Positions 1 to 11,182 are shown, counted from the stretch's first letter. The stretch: 58,715 nt of DNA from Cytobacillus gottheilii (GCF_900166665.1 NZ_LT800494.1:1-58715); one strand, 5' to 3'. Program-made: numbers and translations. Notes: a model not told the origin generated them from the sequence alone.

Positions 1-24
1 GCCAGGATCAAACTCTCCAAGAAA
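1..24 (-). rRNA. 16S ribosomal RNA, extreme 5' end (partial)
   Basis: The reverse complement of the first bases reads GGAGAGTTTGATCCTGGC, the universal 16S start bound by the 27F primer. Only about 24 nt are inside the window; the gene continues beyond position 1. It follows lysS, as rrnJ does in B. subtilis, so a second rRNA operon begins here. The exact mature 5' end is estimated. Confidence 0.93.
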
Positions 25-130
25 GAGTTGATTAGCTCTTGTGTACATAATGTACATTGTTGATTCCGAAGAATCTTTTTAAACGTTGACGTTTTATTGT
101 TCGTTCAGTTTTCAAAGAGCAATTTTTGTT
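25..130 (-). promoter_or_regulatory. rRNA leader with boxA-like antitermination site
   Basis: This is the transcribed leader between the proximal rRNA promoter and 16S. Near positions 111-123 the minus strand reads TGCTCTTTGAAAACTGAA, matching the boxA-type element found ahead of Bacillus 16S genes. Short inverted repeats (GATTCTTCGGAATC and TGTACATTATGTACA) lie between it and 16S and probably belong to the RNase III processing stalk. Antitermination itself is inferred from the motif. Confidence 0.65.
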
Positions 131-158
131 GTTCGTTTGTCACGAGTGCGACTTTTAA

Positions 159-187
159 ATATTATCACAACCAGATGATCAAGTCAA
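159..187 (-). promoter_or_regulatory. rRNA operon proximal promoter (P2)
   Basis: On the minus strand, -35 TTGACT (182-187) and -10 TAATAT (159-164) are separated by 17 bp. It is a good sigma-A promoter placed about 130 bp before 16S, the usual position of P2 in Bacillus rRNA operons. Confidence 0.65.
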
Positions 188-242
188 CAACTTTTTTAAT
201 TTATTTTTTCGTTTGTGCCGCTCTCTCGCAGCAACAGATATT

Positions 243-271
243 AATATACCACCATACTGACGAGTGTGCAA
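243..271 (-). promoter_or_regulatory. rRNA operon distal promoter (P1)
   Basis: On the minus strand, -35 TTGCAC (266-271) and -10 TATATT (243-248) are separated by 17 bp. With the promoter at 159-187 it forms the tandem P1/P2 arrangement, about 84 bp apart, typical of Bacillus rrn operons. The rest of the gap up to 411 is AT-rich and shows no gene. Confidence 0.6.
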
Positions 272-411
272 CATGTTTATTAAACTTTTTTTCATAAATG
301 ATAATAAAAAAATATTCATATAATTCACTACACCAATTTATAAGATAAGAAGAATCTAAACCAACTCACTTCAATAATAGATGGCCTTGACTAACACCTT
401 CTTATATAAAG

Positions 412-443
412 AAAAAAGACAGAGCATCTGCCCTGTCTTTTCC
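412..443 (-). terminator. lysS terminator
   Basis: The inverted repeat AAAAGACAG...CTGTCTTTT lies just after the lysS stop codon and is followed by a T-run on the minus strand. It separates lysS from the rRNA promoters. Confidence 0.75.
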
Positions 444-454
444 TATACTATAGA

Positions 455-1945
<1,491 letters not shown>

Positions 1946-2137
1946 TTATATCATCTCCATTTTTTCATTCGTGAAATATGTAACGCACTAGGCGAAGTAT
2001 CACATTTTCAGTACATGTTTATTATTTTACACAATATGATTCAAACAGACAGCATAATTGATTATAAAAATTGAATGTTCTAGTACTTTTATTTCCAATA
2101 AACTTGAAGTTAAAAAGCATTTTCCAGCTTGGATAAT

Positions 2138-2167
2138 AAAAAACTGCCAGTTCATCCACTGGCAGTT
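2138..2167 (-). terminator. Terminator of the folate/dusB operon
   Basis: On the minus strand, AACTGCCAGT-ggatga-ACTGGCAGTT is followed by a T-run. It lies about 50 bp after the dusB stop, so lysS probably has a separate promoter in 1946-2137; I could not pick one confidently. Confidence 0.8.
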
Positions 2168-2216
2168 GTCTAATCAAAGCTATTATAGGCAAAGAAATTT
2201 TCCATGTCAAACAGCA

Positions 2217-3218
2217 TTAGCCAACCTGTGACTCCATGCGCTCTTTTTCTTCCGCATCCAAGACAATAGCATTTAAAATGGCAACAAGTTCATCACGAGT
2301 ATTACTTTCATTAACAGCATTGCGGAATCTTGCATTTCCGCGGATCCCCTTCAGGTACCATGCGGTATGCTTTCTCATCTCTCTTACCGCAATATGCTCG
2401 CCCTTCAATGCAACCAGGCGGTCAAGATGCAGGATACATACATCCATTTTTTCTCGCACTGATGGTTCGTCGATCAATTCACCCGAATCCAAATATTTTA
2501 CCGTCTGATAGATCATCCAAGGATTCCCTAAGGCGGCCCGGCCAATCATGACACCGTCACAGCCAGTTTCATCAAGCATCCGCTTTGCATCCTGAGGTGT
2601 TTTCACATCTCCATTTCCAATGAGCGGAATCCCAATGCTTTGCTTTACTTCACGGATAATGTCCCAGTTTGCTGTTCCTTCATACATCTGCACGCGTGTA
2701 CGGCCATGAAGGGAAACAGCCTTCCCGCCAGCCCGTTCAATTGCCTGTGCATTACGGACAGCATAAATATGGTTATCATCCCATCCCATTCGCATTTTTA
2801 CTGTAACCGGCTTTTCAACAGCATCTGTTACCGCTGCAACCATTTCATAGATTTTATCCGGGTCTAATAGCCACTTTGCACCCGCATCACATTTTGTGAT
2901 TTTCGGCACTGGGCAGCCCATGTTTATATCAATGATATCCGCATTGGTATTTTGGTCAACAAATTTGGCAGCTTGTACAAGCGTATCTTTCTCTCCGCCA
3001 AAAATCTGCAGACTAAGCGGTTTTTCCTGTTCGTCGATATAGAGCATATTTAACGTTTTTTCATTTTGAAAAACAATGCCTTTATCACTAACCATTTCCG
3101 CACAAACCAGGCCGGCACCAAATTCTTTAACCGTCAGACGAAAAGCAGAGTTGCAGATGCCAGCCATCGGTGCCAGCACAACTCGGTTTTTCATTTCAAT
3201 ATCGCCAATTTTAAGCAT
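2217..3218 (-). CDS. dusB: tRNA-dihydrouridine synthase B
   Basis: FMN-dependent enzyme that reduces uridines in the tRNA D-loop (YacF in B. subtilis). The TIM-barrel signature APMAGICNSAFR is at about residues 17-28. The catalytic cysteine lies in INMGCPVPKI (about 98-107) and the phosphate-binding GCDGVMIGRAALGNPW near 220-235. Length 333 aa is normal. It is the last gene of the pab/fol cluster, 26 bp after yazB, and is followed by a strong terminator. Confidence 0.96.
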   Translation of the reverse strand: MLKIGDIEMKNRVVLAPMAGICNSAFRLTVKEFGAGLVCAEMVSDKGIVFQNEKTLNMLYIDEQEKPLSLQIFGGEKDTLVQAAKFVDQNTNADIIDINMGCPVPKITKCDAGAKWLLDPDKIYEMVAAVTDAVEKPVTVKMRMGWDDNHIYAVRNAQAIERAGGKAVSLHGRTRVQMYEGTANWDIIREVKQSIGIPLIGNGDVKTPQDAKRMLDETGCDGVMIGRAALGNPWMIYQTVKYLDSGELIDEPSVREKMDVCILHLDRLVALKGEHIAVREMRKHTAWYLKGIRGNARFRNAVNESNTRDELVAILNAIVLDAEEKERMESQVG

Positions 3219-3244
3219 AGTGGTACCTCCTTCTTTATCTATTA

Positions 3245-3451
3245 TTATTCCTTTGGAGCAATCTCATCAACTGACGTTTTCAGCACATCACTGATCTTCA
3301 TAAGGAGCTGCTCGCTCGGCATCCTATTTCCTCTCTCAATTTCTCCGAGGATTGATACTGATATTCCAATTTCGCGCGCAAAGCTTTCTTGTGTAAAACC
3401 CTTCAGCTTTCGAAAAGCGCGAATGCGTCTTCCCCATTTTTCCGCTTCCAT
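3245..3451 (-). CDS. yazB: Small Xre-family helix-turn-helix protein YazB
   Basis: A 68-aa protein made almost entirely of one Xre/Cro-type HTH. The helix pair is around FAREIGISVSILGEIERGNR (residues 24-43). It overlaps the end of folK by 49 bp in another frame, as yazB does in the B. subtilis folate operon. Its target is not known to me. The position suggests a local regulator or simply a co-transcribed small gene; function is not inferable from sequence alone. Confidence 0.88.
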   Translation of the reverse strand: MEAEKWGRRIRAFRKLKGFTQESFAREIGISVSILGEIERGNRMPSEQLLMKISDVLKTSVDEIAPKE

Positions 3452-3927
3452 ATTTGAACTCCTTTTTTGTCTGGAATCTCCTCAGCCAATATACGCAAAG
3501 GCATGTCCATCGCCGGAAGGGTGATGTCAGGCTTTATCTCTAAAAGAGGTATCATAACAAAAGCTCTTTCTTGTATCCGCGGATGAGGAACAGTTAGCTT
3601 CTCTGATTCAATATTGTCTTGATTATATAGCAGAATGTCAAGGTCTATTGTCCGGGGTCCCCATTTGATCAGCCGTTTTCTTCCAAGTTCCTTCTCAGCC
3701 GCCAAGCATATTTCTAACAATTCATAAGGACTAAGCTCCGTATCTACCTGGATGACCATATTCAGAAACCGATCTTGATCTTCATAGCCCACCGGATCTG
3801 TTTCATAAACAGAGGAGTAATTTACCATATTTATTTTGTTATTTGACGAGAGCATTTCAATGGCATCCTGCAAATAAGAGAATCGGTCTCCTATATTAGA
3901 GCCTAAAGAAATAAAAGCACTATTCAT
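3403..3927 (-). CDS. folK: 6-hydroxymethyl-7,8-dihydropterin pyrophosphokinase
   Basis: Transfers pyrophosphate from ATP to hydroxymethyl-dihydropterin, the step before FolP in folate synthesis. The N-terminus FISLGSNIGDR, the substrate-loop segment YETDPVGYEDQDRFLN (about residues 45-60) and the family signature KWGPRTIDLDILLY (about 90-103) are all present. Length 174 aa fits. It overlaps folB by 4 bp and yazB by 49 bp, so it is translationally coupled in the folate operon. Confidence 0.96.
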   Translation of the reverse strand: MNSAFISLGSNIGDRFSYLQDAIEMLSSNNKINMVNYSSVYETDPVGYEDQDRFLNMVIQVDTELSPYELLEICLAAEKELGRKRLIKWGPRTIDLDILLYNQDNIESEKLTVPHPRIQERAFVMIPLLEIKPDITLPAMDMPLRILAEEIPDKKGVQIWKRKNGEDAFALFES

Positions 3928-4286
3928 GATCGGGACCTCGTAATTTCAACTGCAACGGATTCATAATGTCCAGGAATAGGAGGATCTGGCTTAATCACTT
4001 TTACCGTAAGGGAATCAATTGTACTGAAACGCAGTAATAAAGCTTCAGCAATTGATTCAGCGACCGCTTCAACAAGCTTATAGGGCTTCCCCTCCACAAT
4101 CTGCTTACAAACATCATAAAGCTCCCCATAGTTAATTGAATCATCAAGCTGATCGGTTTTTCCGGCCTGGCGCAAGTCTGTTTCTACCGTTAAATCCAGG
4201 ATAAATCGCTGCCCTAGCTTTGTTTCTTCAGGAAAAACGCCATGATATCCATAAAAAGTCATCTTATTCACATAGATTTTATCCAT
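3924..4286 (-). CDS. folB: Dihydroneopterin aldolase
   Basis: Converts dihydroneopterin to hydroxymethyl-dihydropterin plus glycolaldehyde. YGYHGVFPEE (about residues 10-19) holds the substrate-binding glutamate and VIKPDPPIPGHYESVAVEI near the C-terminus holds the catalytic lysine. I start at 4286 (MDKIY...), giving 120 aa, because AAAGGGTG sits just upstream; an in-frame ATG 27 bp earlier lacks a comparable site. It overlaps the folP end by 8 bp. Confidence 0.95.
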   Translation of the reverse strand: MDKIYVNKMTFYGYHGVFPEETKLGQRFILDLTVETDLRQAGKTDQLDDSINYGELYDVCKQIVEGKPYKLVEAVAESIAEALLLRFSTIDSLTVKVIKPDPPIPGHYESVAVEITRSRS

Positions 4287-5115
4287 TATATTCACCCTTT
4301 CCGCAAAGAGCATCCATCATTTTAGCCATTCTTGCCATTTCCTTTACATCATGAATGCGGATGATTTGGCAGCCCTTCTGTATGCCATAGCAAATTGTCG
4401 CTCCAGTGCCTTCGATGCGTTCGTTTATCGGCAAATGAAGCACTTGTCCGATTATGCTTTTTTTAGAAGTGCCCAGCAAAACCGGATAGCCGATATCGAC
4501 AAGCTTATCCAGATTCCGCATCATTTCAAGGTTGTATGTTAAATCCTTCGCAAAACCAATGCCCGGATCGAGAATGATTTGTTCATCCTTTACTCCTGCC
4601 TTTTTGACAAGCATGATGCTTTCAAACAAATCATTTATGACATCTCGGTGAAAATCATCGTAAGCCATGTCAGAGCGGTTATGCATTAAGACAATTGGCG
4701 CTCCCGTATCTGCTGCAACACTCGCCATGTCTTCGTCCGCTTTCGCTCCCCATACATCATTAATGATATGTGCTCCAGCCCTGATCGCCTGTTTGGCCAC
4801 CTCTGCCTTATATGTATCCACCGAAATAGGAACGTTAACTCTAGAGGAGACAGCCTCAATCACTGGAATGACTCTCTGAAGTTCTTCCTCTACTGAAACA
4901 GCCGTATGTCCCGGTCTTGTTGACTCTCCGCCGATATCAATGATATCGGCGCCAGCATCCACCATCTCCTGCGCCCTGATAACCGCCGCTTCTGCACGGT
5001 TATATTTTCCACCATCTGAAAAAGAGTCTGGTGTGGTATTCAAAATCCCCATAATCAGTGTTTTCTTGCCATAATCCAGCGTATAGGGACCACAGTTTAA
5101 ACTATTTTTTTGCAT
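4279..5115 (-). CDS. folP: Dihydropteroate synthase
   Basis: Condenses hydroxymethyl-dihydropterin pyrophosphate with p-aminobenzoate; the sulfonamide target (sul in B. subtilis). Signature 1, MGILNTTPDSFSDGG, is at residues 22-36. Also visible are DIIDIGGESTRPG (about 58-70), DPGIGFAKD (about 182-190) and LLGTSKKSIIG (about 213-223). Length 278 aa is typical. It is followed by folB and folK with overlapping ends, matching the pathway order. Confidence 0.97.
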   Translation of the reverse strand: MQKNSLNCGPYTLDYGKKTLIMGILNTTPDSFSDGGKYNRAEAAVIRAQEMVDAGADIIDIGGESTRPGHTAVSVEEELQRVIPVIEAVSSRVNVPISVDTYKAEVAKQAIRAGAHIINDVWGAKADEDMASVAADTGAPIVLMHNRSDMAYDDFHRDVINDLFESIMLVKKAGVKDEQIILDPGIGFAKDLTYNLEMMRNLDKLVDIGYPVLLGTSKKSIIGQVLHLPINERIEGTGATICYGIQKGCQIIRIHDVKEMARMAKMMDALCGKGEYNG

Positions 5116-5126
5116 TCTTTGCCCTC

Positions 5127-5984
5127 CTATAATTCATGCCGGCTTAACAGCTGTGAGGTTAAACTCTTATACTGATGGGATAAAAGCATCGTATACCTTC
5201 CATTCATACCCGGCATTACATCATTTTCAAAAGCTGAAACCGGGACAATCTCCTGAATAGAATTGGTTACAAATATCTCATCTGCTTCGGTAAGAGCTGA
5301 AGGCAAATAGTGCCCCTCCTCAACTGATAGTCCGTTCTTTTCAGCAAGCCTCATCACAAATAGACGCGTAATTCCATTTAAGATCCCTAAATCAACTGAG
5401 GGGGTATAAAGTGTTTCCCCCTTTATCCAAAAGATATTAGATGCAATTCCTTCTGCAGCAAACCCGCCTGCTGTTAAAAACAACCCTTCCTTTTTCGAGT
5501 CATCTCCTAACTCTTGTTTAGCTAAAAGATTGTTCATATAGTGGTGAGATTTTAATCTGATTTCACCTTCAGGAGTATTGCGCCGGAGGTTTAATACTAC
5601 GACCTGCTTTTCATGGGTAATGGCATGCTCAGGTAATTCCTTCGCAAAAATAATCATATTCGGTTCAGTATATGGTGCCGCTCTTAAACCAATTTCACCT
5701 GTACCGGCGGAAATATTCATGCGAATATAAGCGTTGGACAGTTGATTTTTCTGCAGCAGTTCTTCCAATGCAGCTTTTACTTCTTCTTCACTGATCTGCC
5801 TGCGGATATTCATAGCCTCCAGTCCATGGTGGAGGCGCTCTATGTGATCTTTCAGCAAAAAGGGATGCCCGTCATAGATCCGAAATGTCTCAAATAGGCC
5901 CATTCCATATAAAAATCCATGGTCAAAAGGAGAGATCAAAGCTTCCTCTTGCTTAACCATTTGGCCATTTAAATAGATATACAT
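5127..5984 (-). CDS. pabC: Aminodeoxychorismate lyase
   Basis: PLP fold-type IV enzyme releasing pyruvate from 4-amino-4-deoxychorismate to give p-aminobenzoate. The N-terminus DHGFLYGMGLFETFRIY is characteristic of the family. The PLP lysine is in RLKSHHYMNNLLAKQE (about residue 143), and AAEGIASNIFWIKG and NGITRLFVMRLAE follow. Length 285 aa. The branched-chain aminotransferase family shares this fold, but the operon position between pabA and folP supports PabC. Confidence 0.95.
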   Translation of the reverse strand: MYIYLNGQMVKQEEALISPFDHGFLYGMGLFETFRIYDGHPFLLKDHIERLHHGLEAMNIRRQISEEEVKAALEELLQKNQLSNAYIRMNISAGTGEIGLRAAPYTEPNMIIFAKELPEHAITHEKQVVVLNLRRNTPEGEIRLKSHHYMNNLLAKQELGDDSKKEGLFLTAGGFAAEGIASNIFWIKGETLYTPSVDLGILNGITRLFVMRLAEKNGLSVEEGHYLPSALTEADEIFVTNSIQEIVPVSAFENDVMPGMNGRYTMLLSHQYKSLTSQLLSRHEL

Positions 5985-5986
5985 AC

Positions 5987-6574
5987 CTACACCTCTTTTA
6001 CTTCAGTAACTCCTGTACAGAAGAAATTTCTCAGCAAATCCTTCCCTTCAGCGGTCATGATCGATTCAGGGTGGAATTGCACTCCCTCCACTGGAAGCTC
6101 TTTATGGCGAATGGCCATAATTTCTCCTTCATCTGTCCAAGCAGATACTTCCAGGCAGGATGGCAAGGTTTCTTTTTTAACAATTAACGAGTGGTATCTT
6201 GTCGCCGTAAACGGGTTTGATAGTGTCTGAAAAACCGTCTGACCATCATGATAAACAGGAGACGTTTTCCCATGCATCAGCTTTTCAGCACGCACTACTT
6301 CCCCCCCGAATGCCTGGGCAATAGCCTGCTGCCCTAAACAAACACCAAAGATCGGAATAACCCCTGCAAAAGCAGTGATTACTTCTAAGCTTATACCTGC
6401 CTCATTGGGGCTGCACGGCCCTGGGGAAATCATAATATAATCTGGCTTCAGGTTTCTAATCTCTTCGATTGAAATTTCATCGTTTCGTTTTACAACTAAT
6501 TCATGTCCCATTTCACCTAAATATTGAACGATGTTATACGTGAATGAATCGTAGTTATCGATCATTAAAATCAT
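5987..6574 (-). CDS. pabA: Aminodeoxychorismate/anthranilate synthase glutamine amidotransferase subunit
   Basis: Class I glutamine amidotransferase supplying ammonia to PabB and, in B. subtilis, also to anthranilate synthase (trpG). The N-terminus [18 protein letters not shown] is typical. The nucleophilic cysteine is in [16 protein letters not shown] (about residue 79), and the His-Glu pair is in [13 protein letters not shown] near 170. Length 195 aa. The start overlaps pabB by 4 bp. A dual folate/tryptophan role is inferred from homology; no trp genes are in this window. Confidence 0.95.
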   Translation of the reverse strand: MILMIDNYDSFTYNIVQYLGEMGHELVVKRNDEISIEEIRNLKPDYIMISPGPCSPNEAGISLEVITAFAGVIPIFGVCLGQQAIAQAFGGEVVRAEKLMHGKTSPVYHDGQTVFQTLSNPFTATRYHSLIVKKETLPSCLEVSAWTDEGEIMAIRHKELPVEGVQFHPESIMTAEGKDLLRNFFCTGVTEVKEV

Positions 6575-7983
6575 TGTAATGCTCCTTTAGCTTCTTCTGC
6601 TGCTTCTTTTGCTTTCCATAGAGCAATTGCCTTCTTCATGGATTCTTTATATTCATTTTTCGGATTAGAGTCGATGACAATTCCAGCTCCTGCCTGCACA
6701 TGAGCCATACCATCTTTTATAAGCATCGTGCGAATAATGATATTTAATTCAAGATCGCCGCTGAAATTCATCCATCCTAATGAACCAGTATAAACTCCCC
6801 GGCGCACCGGTTCGAGTTCCTCAATGATTTCCATCGTACGCACCTTTGGAGCCCCAGTAATCGTCCCTCCCGGAAAAGCTGCATCAATAAGATCAACACC
6901 ATGCTTTCCTTCAGCAATCTTTCCTTTAACATTCGAAACAATGTGCATGACGTGTGAGTACTTTTCAATGACCATAAACTCGTCCACTTCGACTGTTCCA
7001 TATTCACAGACTCTGCCAAGATCATTTCGTTCAAGATCAACAAGCATCACATGCTCCGCCCGCTCCTTCTCATTTTCAATCAATTCATTTGCAAGCCGGA
7101 TGTCCTCAAGTTCATCTTTTCCTCGAGATCTAGTGCCGGCAATCGGCCTTGTGCTGACCGTGCTGCCTTTCTTTTTCACGAGCAGCTCTGGTGACCCGCT
7201 GACAAGCTCATATTCATCTGTTTGAAAATATCCCATATACGGAGAAGGATTCAGCAATCTTAGCTGATCATACACTTCAATCGCTTTAACATTTAGCGGC
7301 TTACTTTGGCGAACAGACAAATTGACCTGAAAAACGTCTCCCGCAGCAATGTATTCCTGTATTCTTTCAACTGCCTTTATAAACTCTTCCTCACTCATGG
7401 ATACCTCTAGTCGCTGTTCAGGCGGAGAAAGATACTTCGGTTCCTCTTTCATCTCAGCAGATCCTCGCCACCTCTGCAGCCATAAAGCTTCACGTTCAGG
7501 CAGCTTGTCCGCTTCTTCCTCTTTATATAGCAATAACATCCACATTACTTCTTCTTGATGATCATATACAAACCACTCATTGTGAATGAAAAAATGAATG
7601 TCCGGCAAATGAAGATCATCTTCCGAGAGAGCAGGCAGCTTTTCAATGTAACGGCCATACTCATAACTAATATATCCAATTGCTCCACCTTGAAAATCGG
7701 GGAGATCACTGATCGGTTCAACTTTATATGCTTCCAGCCACTGTTTCATACTATGAAGCTGATTTCCTTTGATAATTTCTTTTTTCTCTCCTGTTATAAT
7801 CTCAAGCTGATGATCTTTCCCCTTTAAAACCACTTCAGGCTCAAAAGCAGCAATGCTGTATCTTCCGCCTCTGCCGCTTTCCAGAATAACATGCTGTATA
7901 CATGATTCTGAGAGGAACCTATATCTGCTGTAGAATTGTTTATATGAAATGGATTCCTTTTTTGCGTATATCTTATATCCCAT
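6571..7983 (-). CDS. pabB: Aminodeoxychorismate synthase component I
   Basis: Aminates chorismate to aminodeoxychorismate with PabA; first gene of the folate operon. The chorismate-binding domain occupies the C-terminal half, with [12 protein letters not shown] (about 280), [12 protein letters not shown] and [18 protein letters not shown] (about 375-392). I start at 7983 ([10 protein letters not shown], 470 aa) because GAGGGTG precedes it; an upstream in-frame extension to 8094 lacks support. The motif is PIAGT rather than the PIKGT of E. coli PabB, so the active-site lysine is absent here. Operon context separates it from TrpE. Confidence 0.93.
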   Translation of the reverse strand: MGYKIYAKKESISYKQFYSRYRFLSESCIQHVILESGRGGRYSIAAFEPEVVLKGKDHQLEIITGEKKEIIKGNQLHSMKQWLEAYKVEPISDLPDFQGGAIGYISYEYGRYIEKLPALSEDDLHLPDIHFFIHNEWFVYDHQEEVMWMLLLYKEEEADKLPEREALWLQRWRGSAEMKEEPKYLSPPEQRLEVSMSEEEFIKAVERIQEYIAAGDVFQVNLSVRQSKPLNVKAIEVYDQLRLLNPSPYMGYFQTDEYELVSGSPELLVKKKGSTVSTRPIAGTRSRGKDELEDIRLANELIENEKERAEHVMLVDLERNDLGRVCEYGTVEVDEFMVIEKYSHVMHIVSNVKGKIAEGKHGVDLIDAAFPGGTITGAPKVRTMEIIEELEPVRRGVYTGSLGWMNFSGDLELNIIIRTMLIKDGMAHVQAGAGIVIDSNPKNEYKESMKKAIALWKAKEAAEEAKGALQ

Positions 7984-8182
7984 TAAAACACCCTCTTTAA
8001 GATAAGTATAACCTTCTAAATAATAACATGTTTTTAGAAAGCGAATATTGTTTTGGAAGGAGCCTGTTATAAAAGTAAATTCCATAACTTTCACATTACC
8101 ATTTGCTTTATAGGTTTATAAGAAATGCGGTATTACATCAGAGCAATTGCTTAAATCATGAATGTACCATTCCTTAAGCAGC

Positions 8183-8212
8183 AAAAAGACAGCTTTCTGA
8201 GAAAGCTGTCTA
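8183..8212 (-). terminator. cysK terminator
   Basis: A perfect inverted repeat GACAGCTTTC-tga-GAAAGCTGTC is followed by a T-run on the minus strand, 20 bp after the cysK stop. Confidence 0.85.
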
Positions 8213-8232
8213 ATACACTCTAGTGAACAATC

Positions 8233-9162
8233 TTATTCATTTTCAAATTGGTACAGAGGTGTGCTTAAATATCTCTCACCGTTACTTGGAATGATGGCAA
8301 GAACTTTTTTACCTTTGCCTAGTTCTTTTGCTACCTGTAGAGCAGCATAAATGGCTGCTCCAGATGAAATTCCTCCAAGAATTCCTTCTTCCTTAGCTGC
8401 ACGGCGGGCATATTCAAAAGCCGTTTCATTTTCGACCTTAATAATCTCATCATAGATTTTTGTATTTAGAATATCAGGAACAAAACCAGCTCCAATTCCT
8501 TGGATTTTATGCGGACCCGGCTTTCCTCCAGATAGGACTGGAGAATCAGAAGGCTCAACTGCGTAAATTTTAATATTATCATATTTCTCTTTTAGCACTT
8601 CACCTGCACCGGTAATCGTTCCGCCTGTACCGATTCCTGAAATAAATGCGTCAAGCTGATCGCCCATTTGCTCTGTAATTTCCTTGCCTGTTGTTAAGCG
8701 GTGAACTTCAGGGTTCGATTCATTTTTAAATTGCTGCGGCATAAAGTAGCCGTGTTCCTTTGATAGCTCTTCAGCTTTGCGGATCGCCCCGCCCATACCT
8801 TCTGGTCCTGGAGTTAAAACTAATTCCGCTCCATATGCACGAAGCAGGTTGCGGCGCTCCATACTCATTGTTTCCGGCATAACGAGAATGCTTTTGTATC
8901 CTTTTGCAGCAGCCACCATCGCCAAGCCAATTCCAGTGTTTCCACTTGTCGGCTCTATGATGGTATCTCCTTCTTTAAGACCACCGTTTTCTTCTGCAGC
9001 TTCAATCATTGCAAGAGCGATTCGGTCTTTTACACTGCTGCCAGGGTTCATGTATTCTAATTTAAGATAAACTTCAGCAGATCCATCTTCTACAATCCGA
9101 TTTAACTTTACAATTGGTGTCTGTCCAACTAATTCAGTAATTGAATTTGCTACACGTGCCAT
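8233..9162 (-). CDS. cysK: Cysteine synthase (O-acetylserine thiol-lyase)
   Basis: PLP enzyme making cysteine from O-acetylserine and sulfide. The PLP lysine is in [12 protein letters not shown] (about residue 46), the substrate loop is [12 protein letters not shown] (about 70-81), and the phosphate-binding loop is [13 protein letters not shown] (about 178-190). Length 309 aa. Monocistronic: flanked by its own terminator and a putative sigma-A promoter. Homologues in B. subtilis are controlled by CymR; I could not define a convincing CymR box here. Confidence 0.97.
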   Translation of the reverse strand: MARVANSITELVGQTPIVKLNRIVEDGSAEVYLKLEYMNPGSSVKDRIALAMIEAAEENGGLKEGDTIIEPTSGNTGIGLAMVAAAKGYKSILVMPETMSMERRNLLRAYGAELVLTPGPEGMGGAIRKAEELSKEHGYFMPQQFKNESNPEVHRLTTGKEITEQMGDQLDAFISGIGTGGTITGAGEVLKEKYDNIKIYAVEPSDSPVLSGGKPGPHKIQGIGAGFVPDILNTKIYDEIIKVENETAFEYARRAAKEEGILGGISSGAAIYAALQVAKELGKGKKVLAIIPSNGERYLSTPLYQFENE

Positions 9163-9204
9163 ATTCCCACCTCTTATTCCGAGTATTTTTATTGGTTTTA
9201 TTAA

Positions 9205-9233
9205 AACTTACCAATTGATGATTGAAAAGTCAA
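9205..9233 (-). promoter_or_regulatory. Putative cysK promoter
   Basis: Minus-strand TTGACT (9228-9233), a 17-bp spacer, then TAAGTT (9205-9210), 43 bp before the cysK start codon. The -35 is strong and the -10 is moderate. Confidence 0.5.
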
Positions 9234-9330
9234 TTATTTTGCAGAGTTGTGTTTTCTTTCTATGATCGAAAAATGCAACAGCCTTATATATAGCATACTC
9301 TCAAGAATGGGATTCTTTCCGTTTTAACAG

Positions 9331-9364
9331 AAAAAAATAACACGGAGTTCATCTCCGTGTTATT
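9331..9364 (-). terminator. Terminator of the PrsA-like gene
   Basis: AATAACACGGAG-ttcat-CTCCGTGTTATT followed by T's on the minus strand. The stop codon of the foldase gene lies inside the hairpin stem. Confidence 0.8.
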
Positions 9365-10235
9365 GTGTTTTATCATAAAACCATTCAACTTCTGCTTCAT
9401 CCCAGAAAGGTCTTGCAGAGACTGGTGTATCCATCTGCTCAATGGCCAGCTGCCGGCGAATTTGCGCTTTCACATCTTCATACTTATACGCTTCTTCTTC
9501 TATATACTCATGAAGCAGCACAATCGCATAGCCATCTTCAACTTCGATTACATCGCTCCACTCACCAGGCTTTAATGCGCTTATTTCTCCAAGCATCGTT
9601 TCACTTACATGCTCCGTATCAGCACTTACAAAGCCTGCGTCTCCACCTTGACCCGCAGTGAAATCGTCAATCGAACGTTCCATAGCCAGTACAGAGAAGC
9701 TAGATCCTTGTTCGAGCTCTTGCAGGGTCTGTTCTGCCTCACCTTTTGTTTTTACAACAATTTTAGAGATATGGTAAGAATCAGGGAACGTAAACATAGC
9801 GCTATTTTCCTCATAATACCTTTCCAACTCTTCATCTGAAATATCAGCATCTTTTGTCAGCAGTTCTTCTAATACTAAGCTGTTTTCAATTTGTTCAGCC
9901 AACTTTTCTTCATCATATAAGGAATAACTGCCTGCTGGACCATATACAGTTTTCATCATCTTCATTTCACGATCAATATCTTCCTGTGAAATAGCAATAT
10001 CGTACTTTTCTCCAGCTTGACTAATAACCTTTTCATTCACAAGCTCATCTAATACTTCTTTTCCATATTTTAATTCAATTTCACTGAGCCATTCCTGTCT
10101 TGTTATTTCCTGATTGCCGATCGTTGCGACAACCTCACTACCCTTTTGGCTATCACCGGAAAGAAGGAAAGTGAGAGTGACGCTATTTGTTATGATTAGA
10201 GCAGCAATGATCAGCCATAAATGCTGTTTTTTCAT
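9360..10235 (-). CDS. yacD: PrsA-like extracytoplasmic peptidyl-prolyl isomerase (YacD)
   Basis: A membrane-anchored or exported foldase of the PpiC/parvulin family. An N-terminal hydrophobic segment (about residues 7-26, LWLIIAALIITNSVTLTFLL) acts as signal anchor; there is no lipobox cysteine as in true PrsA. A SurA-like N domain follows (about 35-125), then a parvulin domain (about 130-255, with HISKIVVKTKGEAEQ, GGDAGFVSADTEH and KPGEWSDVIEVEDGYAIVLL). Length 291 aa. It is 62 bp after hslO, as in B. subtilis. Confidence 0.88.
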   Translation of the reverse strand: MKKQHLWLIIAALIITNSVTLTFLLSGDSQKGSEVVATIGNQEITRQEWLSEIELKYGKEVLDELVNEKVISQAGEKYDIAISQEDIDREMKMMKTVYGPAGSYSLYDEEKLAEQIENSLVLEELLTKDADISDEELERYYEENSAMFTFPDSYHISKIVVKTKGEAEQTLQELEQGSSFSVLAMERSIDDFTAGQGGDAGFVSADTEHVSETMLGEISALKPGEWSDVIEVEDGYAIVLLHEYIEEEAYKYEDVKAQIRRQLAIEQMDTPVSARPFWDEAEVEWFYDKTQ

Positions 10236-10297
10236 TTCTCCCTCTCCCTATAGAAAAACACTAAAGCTAAACACTGTGCTGCAGCAAATGATTAGCT

Positions 10298-11182
10298 CTA
10301 TTTAGTTTGTGCAGTCTCTCTCATTTCCTCTAACTCTTCCTTAGAGAAGACATAGATTTCATTACAAAAATGACATTGCACCTCAGCTTGTCCATCTGAT
10401 TCGATCATATCTGTAATCTCTTCCGCTCCAAGCGTTACGATCGCATTAGAAAAACGGTCTTTTGAACAAGTGCATGTAAAGGCGACAGGCATTTTCTCCA
10501 GAACCTTCACTTCATCTTTTCCTAGCACCTCTTCTAAAATTTGTTCTGGTGTTAAGCCCTTTTCAATCATTTTAGAAACAGGATCGATTAGAGTCAGACG
10601 TTTTTCAATATGTGAGATTACCTCGTCTTCTACACCTGGAAGCAGCTGAATAATAAAACCGCCAGCAGCTAAAATGGTGTTATCTGGATTGACAAGCACA
10701 CCAACCGCAACAGAAGAAGGCACTTGCTCTGAAGAAGCAAAATAATAGGTGAAATCTTCTCCTAGCTCACCAGAAACGATTGGTACTTGACCAGTAAAAT
10801 GTTCGCGCATCCCAATATCTTTTATGACCGTTAAAAATCCTTCTGTTCCAACAGCTCGGCGAACGTCCAGCTTTCCTTGTGCATTTAGATCAAAGTGCAC
10901 TTGAGGATGTGTCACATAACCGCGCACTTCCCCTTTTGCATTGGCATCCACTAAGACAGGACCAAGCGGACCGCCACCTTCAATTTTAACTGTGATTTTC
11001 TCCTCACCTTTTAGCATAGCACCCATCATTACAGATGCAGACATTGCTCTTCCTAAAGCTGCTGAAGCAGTTGGCCATGTTTGATGACGGCGTTGTGCTT
11101 CTCCGATGGTTTCTGTGGACGATACTGCGTATGCCCGAACTTGTCCGTTGTAGGCAAGTGCCTTAATTAAATAATCACTCAT
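10298..11182 (-). CDS. hslO: Redox-regulated chaperone Hsp33
   Basis: Cytoplasmic holdase activated by oxidation. The N-terminal domain begins [20 protein letters not shown]. The C-terminal redox switch has the expected four zinc cysteines, [10 protein letters not shown] (about 236-245) and QCHFCNEIY (about 268-276). Length 294 aa. It lies between coaX and the PrsA-like gene, the conserved order. ATG preceded by AAAGGAG. Confidence 0.97.
   Translation of the reverse strand: MSDYLIKALAYNGQVRAYAVSSTETIGEAQRRHQTWPTASAALGRAMSASVMMGAMLKGEEKITVKIEGGGPLGPVLVDANAKGEVRGYVTHPQVHFDLNAQGKLDVRRAVGTEGFLTVIKDIGMREHFTGQVPIVSGELGEDFTYYFASSEQVPSSVAVGVLVNPDNTILAAGGFIIQLLPGVEDEVISHIEKRLTLIDPVSKMIEKGLTPEQILEEVLGKDEVKVLEKMPVAFTCTCSKDRFSNAIVTLGAEEITDMIESDGQAEVQCHFCNEIYVFSKEELEEMRETAQTK

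Noticed and set aside
97..297. 66-residue plus-strand frame before lysS
   Set aside because: Lies over the rRNA promoters and leader; no ribosome site.
6575..6640. AAG/CAG-rich stretch before pabA as a TRAP (MtrB) site
   Set aside because: TRAP prefers GAG and TAG triplets with 2-3 base spacing; here they are mostly AAG/CAG inside the pabB coding sequence, explained by Lys/Ala/Glu codons, and no mtrB is in view.
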